Below are positions 1 to 10,800 of a stretch of DNA of 64,000 nt, piece by piece. The notes below the pieces were generated by a model. That model made no database searches. It was not told where the DNA came from and worked only from the letters and a program-made list of their open reading frames with translations. Each line of letters starts with the position of its first letter. The first letter of the stretch is position 1. The translations under genes and the position numbers were made by a program. Source of the DNA: Undaria pinnatifida (lineage: Eukaryota; Sar; Phaeophyceae; Laminariales; Alariaceae); the NCBI GenBank assembly GCA_012845835.1, contig JABAKD010000002.1:6876603-6940602 (forward strand), given 5' to 3'.

Positions 1-896
1 GAAAACATGTTACTAATACTAAGAGTTGCTTATATTTTGGTGTCCGTTTCCTTTTAGAAACGTACAAGTGCTCCGCATGAGCTATTGTTTTGGTGTGTGT
101 GTTTCTTTTTAGAAATGTACAAGGGCTCCGCATGAGTGCGGGCATTTGCCGGCACCCATGTCCCGGGTAGGCTTAATAAAGTCCCTGCGTCATCTGTTTG
201 CGGCCTCATGTTTTGATGTATGTTTACACACAGGATCAAGTACATGGTTAAGTGCTCCACGTACCAAGGGTGGCAGTAGGGTGAAAACCTTCGAAATCGC
301 CGTTTATTGTAGCATAAGGGCAGCGCCAGGCGTTAAAAAAGACGAAGGGGAGTTACTAGTAGAATCGTAGAAAACGAGACTTGTGCGTGAACGACCTAAC
401 ATTTAGCGATTGGGATGACAGAACTCAGTCTCACTTATCGGTTATCAACCTCGTTGCTGATTGTTTTCTTCACCAGTCCCAACTCTGGGACTCGTTGCGT
501 TTGTCAGTCTCGATTCGCAGATAGTTCTCAGTCTCACTCCTCTGACGCTTTGTTGGCCTCGTTTCTGAGGTTCTTTTGTCCGTATCGTACGGATTCCAGA
601 TCTCAATTCTGAGGTTTCTGCATCATAAAAATAAACATGAACCCCAGTTGGTGAGATCGAAGATTTCGTCGAAATTCATGTCTGTAAGCTGTGTGTGATA
701 CTCCGATCGCTCGTATATCTGAGTGTGTGCCCTCATTAAGGAAATACATCAGTGCAGCTTGTACCGGGGTCAACAGGGTGATGTTAACCAATCTGTGCGC
801 GGAAACTATAGCAGCCGTTTTTTAAGTATATCTGTCTCATTTAGGTGCAGAATTTGTTCAAGTTCTTCAGACTCAACAGATTGCACCTTAACCCTT
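1..896. other. No recognisable gene; short local duplication
   Basis: I see no exon of a recognisable family here. The only structure is an imperfect direct duplication: a T-rich stretch followed by TTAGAAA and a GCTCCGCATGAG motif occurs at about 36-82 and again at about 88-136. The short open frames are not supported by any motif. The 5' exons of the aminopeptidase gene that begins further right are expected to the left of the window or went unrecognised here. Confidence 0.5.
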
Positions 897-965
897 TCAC
901 GACTGGAAACCCATCTTTGGGGACGGATTACTTGGAGTTAGCATAGGGAGAGCTTTGGGGGCTCT
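897..965 (+). repeat. Dispersed repeat family R1, copy 1
   Basis: About 70 bp with the pattern GGAAACCCATCTTTGGGGAC, then ACTTGGAGTTAG and TTTGGGGGCTCT. Related copies are at 1525-1605, 1710-1765 and 60695-60785 on the same strand and at 36525-36590 and 36935-37010 on the opposite strand. No coding function is evident. Confidence 0.6.
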
Positions 966-1274
966 CGAGGGGCCAAAAATTCGTTGGGGAGGGCGGGGGA
1001 GTGGGTGGGGGCGGGAGAGTTTGGCTGATTTAGGGGGGGGGTTTAGTTTCTCAGAACATGGACCAGCCAAACAACGTCGACGCTCCCTTGGCTGAAAATA
1101 TTTTGTATTTTGTATACAATTACAAGGGCTCCGCTCCGCGGACCGCTGACACCCATTAGTGCGCTGCCTTGCTAGATGACAATACCCGCGTTGAAGTGGG
1201 CACCCGAACAAGCCCGGGACAAAGCGGCACGCTGTACCGGTGACCGCCGGTAGGGAACGCATGCTTTGTCATTG

Positions 1275-1415
1275 GTATGAGAACTGACGGATACGCCAGC
1301 TAGCGTTGGATTGCGAATACGGCTGAGTTGCAGTAAATTTGACACACGGGTGTGAAAAATACGTGGAAGTGTGGTGAGCTTGAGCTTTGTTTCCCCCCCC
1401 CCTCCGGCAGTGGAC
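1275..1415 (+). repeat. Dispersed repeat family R2, copy 1
   Basis: Begins near GCCAGCTAGCGTTGG and runs through AATACGTGGAAGTGTGGTGA to a C-rich CCTCCGG end. A close copy lies at 51378-51515 (+). Reversed copies lie at 60935-61030, 61110-61255 and 62330-62385. It looks like a short non-autonomous dispersed element. No open frame is shared between copies. Confidence 0.7.
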
Positions 1416-1524
1416 GAGTTCGTGACAAGCGGTTTCACCGCACTAAACTGGGCCCCCGCACTAAATGGTATCGCACTAAAGCGGGGCCACAACTATGCTT
1501 AATATTTGTGGTTAGCGCCGTTAC

Positions 1525-1605
1525 ATTTGGAACCCCGTTTTTGGTGAAGAATTACTTGGAATGAGTATAGGAAGGGGTTTTGGGGCCCTAAAGGGGTTAA
1601 CCCTT
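1525..1605 (+). repeat. Dispersed repeat family R1, copy 2
   Basis: Same pattern as at 897-965: GGAACCCCGTTTTTGG, then TTACTTGGAATGAGTATAGG and TTTTGGGGCCCTAAA. A third, shorter copy at 1710-1765 ends directly at the predicted splice acceptor of the first visible aminopeptidase exon. Confidence 0.6.
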
Positions 1606-1768
1606 TTTTTCTCACTGCTTAGAAAATCTCCCACGCTATTTTCAAGTAACTTTGTCGCCAACACCGTGTGCCCGGTGTGCAGTTCTCAAAGGGGGGGGTT
1701 AACTGTTTCATCCATGTTTTGGAGACAGGTTGCTTGGAATTTGTGGAGGCGGATTTTGGAGTAGGAAG

Positions 1769-1878
1769 CTTGGTGCCTGCTCCCCCCCCCCATCCTCTTC
1801 CCGTACGGCGGGATGAAGAAGCCCTGCCTTAGCTTCGTGACGCCGACACTGACGATGAGAAAAACTGTCTTGAGACCG
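1769..1878 (+). CDS. LTA4H: LTA4H-like exon a: FPYGGM segment with altered GxMEN motif
   Basis: Acceptor ends GGAAG at 1768; donor is CCG/GTAGGG at 1879. The frame reads LLPPPILFPYGGMKKPC and then SFVTPTL, lining up with the animal stretch before the zinc site. ATG AAG AAG CCC stands where the family has Met-Glu-Asn-Pro. About seven extra residues follow PTL before the next exon. Both features could mean a diverged or decayed exon, so the borders are less certain than for later exons. Confidence 0.7.
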
Positions 1879-4800
1879 GTAGGGTTTTACGACTTGGCGC
1901 GGTCTTAAGATGTCCTCAAACTCCTTTTTACATCTCCAGTCAACGGGTCCAACAGACGGTCTCCTACGTGCGATAATGCCTTCGCTCACGAGACTCCACC
2001 CAGTCTTTAATTATATGGGCGGTTGCTCGTATTTTTTTCTGAGATGGCGCCACCAGACAAAAATAAAATACTGCCGAGGATAGACGAAAAAACATCAAAT
2101 TAAAGCCCCCTAATTTTTTTTTTTCCTAGACAGGGGGGTACTCTACAACCAACTGAAACTAACCATATCCAAAAAAACGGTATTCTCCCTCTTCGTTCAG
2201 TGGTCACAGCCCTCCGATTTGTTTTCTGTTCTCACTTGTGGGGGTGTGGTGTTCCGTTTTCTGTTTTTGTCGCGCGCGCTTGCCCCTGCTGTCTTTTTTT
2301 TGCGACGTGCAAACCCATTGGATACGCCATTCTGAAGTCTGGAGACAAATCCCTGGCGTTTGTGATCGCACACGAGATCAGCCACAGCTGGACCGGCAAC
2401 CTGGTCACCAACAGGTGAGGTGGCAGGGTGGGGTACAGTGATTACCGTGCGGTGAGTACATGGTTAGCGTACGGCTAGTACGGTGCTCACCGTACGGTTA
2501 GTACGGTGCTTACCGTACAGTCAGTGCGGTGCTTACCGTACAGTTAGTGCGGTGCTCACCGTGCGGTGGGTTTGATGCGTACTGTGCGTACAGTTTTTAC
2601 CGCACAGTGAGCACAGGTTTGCCGTACGGTCGGTACGATGCATGTGATGCAGTGAATACGGTGCTTTTCGCCAGACGAGTACGGTTCTTGCCGTACCACA
2701 GTAGGTAAGATGGTTACCGTACGGTGGGCACGGGTTTTTACCGTATAGTGAGTATGGTGCTTACCGTATGAGGAGTTCGGTGCGTGCCGTACACACGGTG
2801 AGTACGGTTCTTACCGTACGGTGAGTACGGTGCCTGCCGTACGGCGAGTACGGTGCTTGCCGTTGTGCTCACCGTACGATGACTACAGTGCTTACCGTTG
2901 AGTACGGTGATTCCCGTACGGTGAGTACGGTGCTTACCGCACGGTGAGTACGGTGCGTACTGTGCGGTGAGTACAGAGCTTACCGTACGATGAGTATGGT
3001 GTTTCCCGAAGGGTGAATACGTTGCGTACTGTACGGTGAGTACGGTGGTTACCGTACGGTGTTTACCACACGGTATCGACCACTCAATCGGTCGAACTCA
3101 CAGCTGACGTACTGCATTTTTGAACAATTTTGTAAAATGCAGGACATGGGAGCACTTCTGGCTCAACGAAGGGTGGACCATGTGGCTAGAGCGCAACATC
3201 ATGACGAAGGTAAGATAGACGAAACGCGCCGTGCGCGTTGGCCATGTGGAGCGACCGATGATATACGGCTTAATGTGGGTAGGTAGTGGGTAACCTTTTG
3301 CCAGCAGCTCAGTGGCCTAATGCCCTCTAACCCTTAACACCCCTCACTGTTCGCAGGGACTTGAATTGAGGAAACACCTGTTCAGCGTATGACACTCGAA
3401 GTAACTCTGTTCGTCCGCATTTCGTGAAAACAATGCCGCACGAATGGAGTTGGGGTCGGGGCGGGGGGCGGAACTATCTATGGTACCCGCACACACATAC
3501 ATGATTGTTGACCCCTCCCTCTCCCCCCCTCCTTCCCGCCCTACCTCCCGTACCCGCCTCCCTCAGGTCACTGGAGACCCGAACTATTTCGATTTCGACG
3601 CAATGCAGGGGTACCGCAGTCTAGAAGATAGCGTCGAGCTGTTCAGGTCTAGCGACGCCTTGGCGTTGACGAAGCTCATTCCTGACCTGGCGGGGGTGGA
3701 TCCCGACGACGCCTTCAGGTGATTATACTGTGCGGCGTGTTGACTCGCACCGATACATCTTAGGCAACAGACGGGGCATTGTTGTATTTGTTCTTCAAAT
3801 AGTTAATGGTGTTTTTGGCACTGTATTGGTTGTGTTTTTTGTTGGCAGTATGATTGATAGCTGCTGCTCCGCGCCATTTATGGTCACCATTGCGTGTGTT
3901 CGTTTTTTTTTCGTGGTTTACTTTGTTTTCTGTCGGGTTTTGCGCTGCGAACCAAAGCTCATTTCCAGTTGTGTATCTAACGCAAGCAGTCGCTGATTTT
4001 GATGCTGGGTCGGTGGGTCACCCTCCCTCCCTCCCTCCCTCCCTCCCTCCCTCCCAACCTTCTGCCCTGGGCTTAGTTCCCCGCCCCCTTCATATGCGCT
4101 CGCATGCGTTATCTGTTTCCCGCTTACCACGATGTTGCTGCTGCCACTACCTGAACAAGTCTGTTTCCTCTTTTTTTTCGCGTTTGTGCTATCGCCCCTC
4201 CCATGAAAAACTGTGTTTTCTTGCTCATATAACGTTATCCCTGGATATATACAATAGCTCCGTTCCCTACGAAAAGGGCTTCGCACTGCTGAACGAGCTA
4301 CAGAGGAGGGTGGGAGTAGAAGCCTTCCACGCCTTCGCCAAGGACTACATAGCGAAATTCAGGTCAGCTTGAATGAGGCGGTGGGGGAAAGGGGAGTTGG
4401 GGGGGCGTAATCATTTGTTGCTTGCCTTAGTCATTGGACCATTGATCACGCCTTGAAAACGGCCAGGTGTTATATAGGTCAGCTAGAATGAGGTGGTAGG
4501 CGGAAGGAGAGTGGAGTTGATGCTATGGTTGTCGAGGGGTGTATAGCTGCCAAGAGAAAGGAGTTCAGGTCAGCTTGAACGAGGTGGTGGGGGAAAGGGA
4601 AGTGGGTTTCATAAAATATTCTCAAGGGCTTAACTTGGTCAACGTCAGCTGTACATCGTGTCGGATATAGGTAATCTATTATTAGTAGGTGGTCTAGATC
4701 GTGATCTGTCCGATGTGTGGCCGTTGTCAGGCGGATCATGGTGGACTCTAGCGCCTTTGAGGGCGTTCTTTCGCCGTACAGTTGTGCACACACGCCTTGC

Positions 4801-7800
4801 CGGATGGGATCTGTACGATACGCGGCTCTTTCGCAGCATACCCGAAGAGTTCCCCACCGCCTTTTCGTGACGTCACCACTGTCAATGGACGTACGGGTAG
4901 GGCCGAGTATTGTCTCCGTGATGGCAGGACAATTTCCATCCGCCACACAGTGGGGAATAGCTGGCGGACAGTTGAGGCGGACAACCAATGGGTTGTTCCG
5001 TACAGCCCGTGGCTGTTGATGAAATATTCATGCGCCTTGTTTGTTATTTGCTCCAGGTCGTTGGCAAGCATAGTTCGTGTTGATCATACCGCAATATAAT
5101 TCTTGCTTTAGGCCGTACTCCGCAACCTGCGGGTAGTGGCCGTCAGAGTCCTGTGGGATACACGAGGTGAGCTCGTGGTGTAGTCTGTACCACCTTGGGA
5201 TATAAAGTAATAAATGCCGTGACTCGCCTCTGTGTCGAAAAAACGTGTTTGTAGCACGACAGGTGCACCGTCCCCAGAACACCTGCTCGCGCAATCTGAT
5301 CGCCTTTGCGTATAGCGCCTGGTTGAAGAATATCGTAATATTTTTTTTTTACACCAGGTCGCTGGCAAGCGTAGTGCGTGTCGATCAGACCGCAAAACTG
5401 TTCCTGCTTCAAGCTGTATTCGGCCACCTGCGGGTAGTGGCCTGCCAGCGACCTGGAGTGAATAATAAAGATGACGATAATTTTCAACCAGGCGCTGGTG
5501 ATCAGATTGTGCGAGCAGGTGTGACGGGGACGGTGCACCTGTCATGCTACAAACACGTTTTTACGACACAGAGGTGTGAGTCACGGCATTTGGTACTTTC
5601 TATCCTATGAACGAGTGGACCAGCTTTGTCGCCAGTCCCCACGCAGCAAGACAGGCTTTCCCGTCGAATGGACGATCGACGGGGGTCAAATCGCGAACGG
5701 TACGAGCAAGCGCTCCCACACCGAAGCGATGCGTTGATGGGATCTCATCCCACATGACTAATGAGCACTTGGCGCAATATCTCGGCGCGATCGTTACTTG
5801 CGGATGTATGGACACGTCACAACACACATCCCTCTATTGAGTCTCTCTTTTGGAGGCAATGGCAAAAGCTACGGCAGGGAGAGGGTATGTTATTTTTCAA
5901 TTGTTTTTTTTTTTTATAGTGCTCCGGGGGGTCACTCGCGCTAGTGAGCCCCCCGGTTCCTTGTTTGTGCTGTTCCAATTTTTCGATGTGAATCCCCAAC
6001 TGTGTGCTTAAGCTACGCTGCGCCAAACACAACACCATCTAACGTGTTTTTTTTTTTTCTTGTTAGGGAGGAAGAGTCACTCGTGCGAGTATGATAGCTC
6101 ACACCCGGTAGCGAAAGAAGGGTATATCATAGCATCCTGTGGACTTGGTCCAATCGGAACATAAGCGTGTGCCGTACGTCCGCTAGGGAGTCCGCACGCG
6201 GCGATGCCTGTGGTAGCCACGCAAATGCAAACGTGACCCAGTGGTTGCGATCCGGCCGAAAGTGCACTGAGCGCGTTGTGTCTTGAAGGTTCCCGCTGCG
6301 GCATCCGAAAGAAAACACGCGGGTGTTGTATCCAGTGACGCGTTGAAGGACCTCGTCGTATGTCGTGCGTTGCTCATGCGTGAGTCGAGGGTAGGTTTCG
6401 TAGGTGTACGCTGGTTCCCTGTTGGCGTCGTTGGTTTGGCGCCGTCGCTCGTACTCAGTGAGGCGATGATGAGTCGTGGGTGGCCCCAAGGAACTGGCCG
6501 TTTTTCCATATCATTTGCAACATTGCGTCTATATGTTCCAGAGCTCGAGTAAGGGCAACGTGTTCTGCGACCCCTTGGAAGTCTTCCGTGAGGTCTCCGA
6601 GAAACTCCGTCCATATTCGCAAGAGTGGGGCACCAACCAGGCACACGTTGTTTGCCCAAGCGCGAAGCGCCGTGAGGTGTTCGGCGTGTCGCATGAAGGG
6701 TGAACTTCATCCATCCAAGAATCGCTCGTAAGACGGACTTCGGCACCTTGTGCCTACCTTCTTGCTTATGGATGGCAGCGCCAATGGGTTACTTTGTTTT
6801 CTGGTGTGGCCACTCCAGAGACGGCAAAGGATATTGCTATGTTTCTGCCTCGTGGGTGGCTTACCATATTCACACTACGTGATGCGATCATTCCCCTTGT
6901 GCGGAGTTAGGGTTCTCTACCGCGCACAATACAATCTAACTCGATAACTATAGCGGTGACCGCCAGAAAATAACGAGAGAAAGAAAGGGTAACGTGGGGG
7001 GGGGGGGGCATTTTGATGCGTAGCTGTAATCTGTAAGACCTATAGACCTTTCGCGTCCCTACAATGCCGGGACGGAGGGGGGGACAGGGGAGGAGAGCTG
7101 GAAGATGGGAGGGGGGATACGGATGGCTGGGTAAGTCGGTCGGTGGGGGTAGTTGTAGTGGTACGGAGGGATTTCTGAACCGGGGACGGGGGCCCTATCC
7201 TCCCCGGGTTTCGCTCGCTCTACGCGCCCCAGCCAATCAGCCATCGGCCCGTGGGATTGGGGTTTCCACACCGTGCAGGGCGGTGTCGACCCGCGAGAAC
7301 TCTCGATTTTCGTGCCCGGGGTGTCGGAGTTGGAGAAATATGGAAGGATGTTTGAATCGGGGATGGGATCCAATCCTCCCTGGGTGCGGTGGGACTGGGA
7401 GGGGTTGCCCCGAAGGACAACTCCCGCCGCGCGTGCCTCGCCCCCTGATTGGGTGAGCGCTGGTGGGGGGGGGGGAATCCTCGGCCAATGGGATTGGGGC
7501 TCGGAAAACGCAGGAATGAAAGCCATATGCCTATTGCATTTTATATTCGTAGGATGCAGATGATCTACTGTAGATCTCGATCTGTGCGCGATCTGTGAGC
7601 ATGTTTTGTCATCAGGCGGGGCACGGTAGACTCTTTCGAGTTCAAGGCTTTATTTTTGGCGGCGAAGTTGTGCTTGCGCACGTGATTCTCGGGCGGTATC
7701 TGTACGATACGCACCCTTGCACGACATACTCCAGTACAAACAGCAAGGATAGGATCTAGAAGATCTAGAGGATCTATTGGATCTAGATCGCGATCTGTCG

Positions 7801-10800
7801 GACGAGTGAAGAGGTCGGTTGTCTGGCGGGACGCGGTGGAATCGATCGAGTTCAAAGCTTTCTTTCGCGGCACAAGTTGTGTGCACGTGTTTTTGCCGGG
7901 TGGGAACTACACGACACGGCTCTTGCGCAAGATATATATTTCTCCTACAGAAAATACAGGATGTAGTCGATCTAGATCGCGACGTGTGCCATGGTTGAGT
8001 ATGTTGGGGGTGTCGGGCGGGGCACGGTGGAATCTGACACCTAGCTATTACTAATTGTAGGCTATTCACCTCGGTATAGTTGCGCGTGCGCACGTTTGCC
8101 AGCTGGGAACTGTACGATACGGCTCTTGCACAACATAGTATACCAGCAAGGATAGGATCTAGATGATCTGTTTGACATAGATCGTGACCTGTGTGGTATG
8201 TGCGTGTGTCGTTTGTCAACAGGCGGGGCACGGTGGACTCTTTCGAGTTCAAGGCTTTCTTTCTCGGAAAGTTTGCGGACAAGACGGAGGAGATGGAGGG
8301 ATTCGACTGGAACGCATGGTGAGCGATATATGGCATTTTTTTTCCTGGGGGGGGGGTTGTTTTTTGTATCGTCACTTTTGCTTACCAGCTCAACTCGTAA
8401 AAGGTTTAGGTTTTACCCTCAACGACCTTCTGACTAAGCCGTGGTTGCAAATGCCTCCCCTTTTCCCCCCCGATGCGTGCATTAGTTTTTGTCGGTTTGG
8501 TTCGATGCGGCATCGTAACGTAACGCAAATGTAACGTAACGTGACGTGATGTAACGCACGGTAAGGTCACGGTAAGGTCAGGTCAGGTAAGATACGGTAA
8601 GGCAAGGGTTTGGGTTGGTTTGGTTTTGTTTGGTTTGGTTTTGTTTTGTTTGGTTTGGTTTTAGTTTGGTTTGGTTTGGTTTGGTTTGGTTCTGGTTTGG
8701 TTTTGGTTTGGTTTGGTTTTGGTTTGGTTTTGGTGTGGTTTGGTTTGGTTTGGTGTGTTTTGGTGTGGTTTGGAATGGTTTGGTTTGGTTTGAATTGGTT
8801 TAGCTTGACTTGGCGTGGTTTTGGTCTGGTCTGGTCTTGTGCGGCTCTGTCCGGTCCGATTCGGTCCAGTTCGGTTCGGTTCGGTTCGGTTCAATTCGGT
8901 TCGGTTCGGTTCGGTTCGGTTCGGTTCAATTCGGTTCGGTTCGGTTCGGTTCGGTTCGGTTCGGTTCGGTTGTTTCGGTTCGGTTCGGTTCGGTTCGGTT
9001 CGGTTCGGTTCGGTTCGGTTCGGTTCGGTTCGGTTCGGTTCGGTTCGGTTTGGTTCGGTTCGGTTCGGTTCGGTTCGGTTCGGTTCGGTTCGGTTCGGTT
9101 CGGTTCGGTTCGGTTCGGTTCGGTTCGGTTCGGTTCGGTTCGGTTCGGTTCGGTTCGGTTCGGCTCGGCTCGGCTCGGCTCGGCTCGGGTCGGGTCGGAT
9201 CGGGTCGGTTCGGTCCGGTCCGGTCCGGTCCGGTCCGGTCCGGTCCGGTTCGGTTCGGTCCTTTGCAGGGGGTTGGACGAGTAGAGGCCCCTTGCGTCGT
9301 ACCCTGTTTGGCTGTTCTCTTTGTGATGGGCACTTTATTCCTCATTTTCTGTTTTATTTGTACCGTTGAAGGTTTTACGACGCTGGTATGCCGGCGGAAA
9401 CGCCGACGTTCAACACTACCCTCTGCGAGGAAAGTCAAGCCCTGGCAGATAAGTGGGCGGCGGCGGCAGCGGAGGAGGGGGAGCTGGCAGATCCCGAGGA
9501 GGCAAAATTTGCGGCGTGGCCATCGCCCCAGAAGGTATTGAGATTGCCTGCTGGTCGCTATGGTATCGCGCCCGCTTCTCGTATAAAGTTTGTCGTGTTA
9601 ATGATGCCGCGCGACTATTTTCGTGTGAATCTTGTGTTGATCTTCTCGCATGAATCTTGCCTTGTGAATCTTGTGGTATAAATCTTGTTGTATGAATCTA
9701 GCGGTATAAATCTTGCATTGCCGCCAAAGCTACGTTCGTGGCGTTGCACTCAGACGAGAACCGCCAAAGCTACAGCAAGCGTAGCCGTTGTTGTCAAACG
9801 TGGTCGATACCACGGGCTGCTGCCATCGTATGGTACACGCTGCTGCCGGGCGGAGCTAGGAATGTGCCGCGTTGACTAGCGGCGAGAAGCAGCAGCAGTG
9901 ATAGCAGCCAAGCCACCATTGGCGCTGTTGTATGATCCTCGTATGTGGTACCTGGTATGGGTGTGTGGATGCGTGTGTTTTTGTGGTGGGATGAGCGACG
10001 CGATGGGTAATGATTTCGATTGAGCGATCAGTTTCGCACATCCAATCGAATCGACTGGATGTGCGGGTCGAATCGCTCAGTTGAAAAAAAATGAGTCGAA
10101 GAAGCTCCCTTTCAACTGTGTAAGAAAACCCGATTTGGTCTTAAGTCGAAACATCGATTCGACTGGATGTGCGAGTCGAATCGTTCAGTCGAAAAAATGA
10201 GTTGAAAATGCTCCTCTTTGTGTAAGAAATCCCAATTTAGTCTTGAGTCTTGAGTCGAAAACGATCTTTTTCGACTGTGTAAGAAGCCTGATTTGGTCTT
10301 CAGTCGAAAAGGCCCTTTTTCGACTGACGGATACAACTGTACAATAGTTGGCCCAAGTCAAGTTACAAGTAGTTGTTTTCCAACGGCCGCCCAACCGTTA
10401 AATATTGCATTTGTAGTTCTACGGTTTCAGGCACTGGTCGGCCGATGTTTGGGTTTCCTATGATATGGGGGAGGCGTACTCATTTGTTGCTTGCCTTAGT
10501 CATGTGACTATTGACCACGCATCCCTTTCGAGGGTTGGCATGGGGAAGGGTTATTGACGTGCCTCGATTCTCCCGGAAGTGGGTGGCCTGCCTACCGAAG
10601 GCAGTCGCTGATGCTAATTCGATGCGACTCGGGTGGTGTGATACAACAATACCGCCCGTATATCTGGCCGAGGGGAGTGCCTGATGAAAAGGTACGGCTC
10701 ACTGGTGTGTGTATGCGGAGCTTTTGTGACTGCGGTGCAACTTCTCCTTGTTCTGCGTGTGTACCAGGGTCTGTGACGGAAAGGCACCACCTTTTTCCCG

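Noticed and set aside
8610..9541. Several 180-240 codon frames of FGSVR/GLVWF type repeats
   Set aside because: Products of the TTTGG/TTCGG pentanucleotide array in an intron; the pentamer is open in many frames.
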